From the NCBI GenBank assembly GCA_910588895.1, contig CAJUSS010000095.1, positions 1-13,544 of the forward strand: a stretch of DNA of 13,544 bases, given 5' to 3'. The DNA comes from an uncultured Lachnospiraceae bacterium. GTDB lineage: Bacteria; Bacillota; Clostridia; Lachnospirales; Lachnospiraceae. This document shows, one piece after another, positions 13,484 to 13,544 of the stretch (position 1 is the first letter of the stretch; the number at the start of each line of letters is the position of its first letter). A program made the translations under genes and the position numbers. Below the pieces are notes generated by a model. The model made no database searches. It had not been told where the DNA came from and saw only the letters and a program-made list of their open reading frames with translations.

Positions 13484-13544
13484 CGCCGTCCCTTGGGGTA
13501 GATGCCATTGCGTCAATCCCGCCCATTTATTTCCATTTGCCGGA

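Overview
The window looks like a chromosomal segment of a Gram-positive Clostridia, most likely Lachnospiraceae-like. The reasons are strong AGGAGG-type ribosome binding sites, a lysine riboswitch in front of dapA, sigma-A-type promoters (TTGNNN-17-TANNNT), a lipoprotein with a low-complexity Ser/Gly/Thr/Asp ectodomain, and a large class A penicillin-binding protein with an extended C-terminus. The taxon is inferred from gene content, not from any marker search. Most of the window is ordinary housekeeping DNA. The unusual part is the 760-base gap between yigZ and the penicillin-binding protein gene.

Layout on the minus strand, read from right to left. After the divergent gap come yigZ (8823-8173), typA (8006-6174), a two-OB-fold SSB-like protein (5946-5317), a CobO-type corrinoid adenosyltransferase (5184-4675), a lysine-riboswitch-controlled dapA (4273-3389) with dapB (3245-2490), a low-complexity lipoprotein (2382-1918), a small unrecognised membrane protein (1572-1111), purC (942-232) and the start of purF (178 to beyond the left edge). 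Most of these units have their own readable promoter, often packed against the end of the upstream gene: the dapA promoter -35 box lies inside the last codons of the cobO-like gene. On the plus strand there is one gene, the class A penicillin-binding protein (9586-12405). It converges on an adenosine deaminase gene (minus, 13483-12506) across a long two-way terminator hairpin.

How the genes fit together: purC and purF are consecutive steps of a purine biosynthesis operon and adenosine deaminase serves purine salvage. dapA and dapB give the first two steps of the diaminopimelate/lysine branch, which also supplies peptidoglycan precursors to the penicillin-binding protein. The dapA leader shows a complete transcription-attenuation switch: lysine aptamer, antiterminator and terminator with overlapping pairing segments.

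The least explained region is about 8890-9515. It is rich in GC-rich dyads and carries three copies (two direct, one inverted) of a roughly 30-base motif. One copy sits in the centre of a 126-base palindromic element with 18-base terminal inverted repeats (17 of 18 matching) flanked by a perfect 8-base direct repeat, which is the signature of a non-autonomous transposable element (MITE). Just downstream, the penicillin-binding protein promoter is bracketed by a perfect 10-base inverted repeat that could be an operator.
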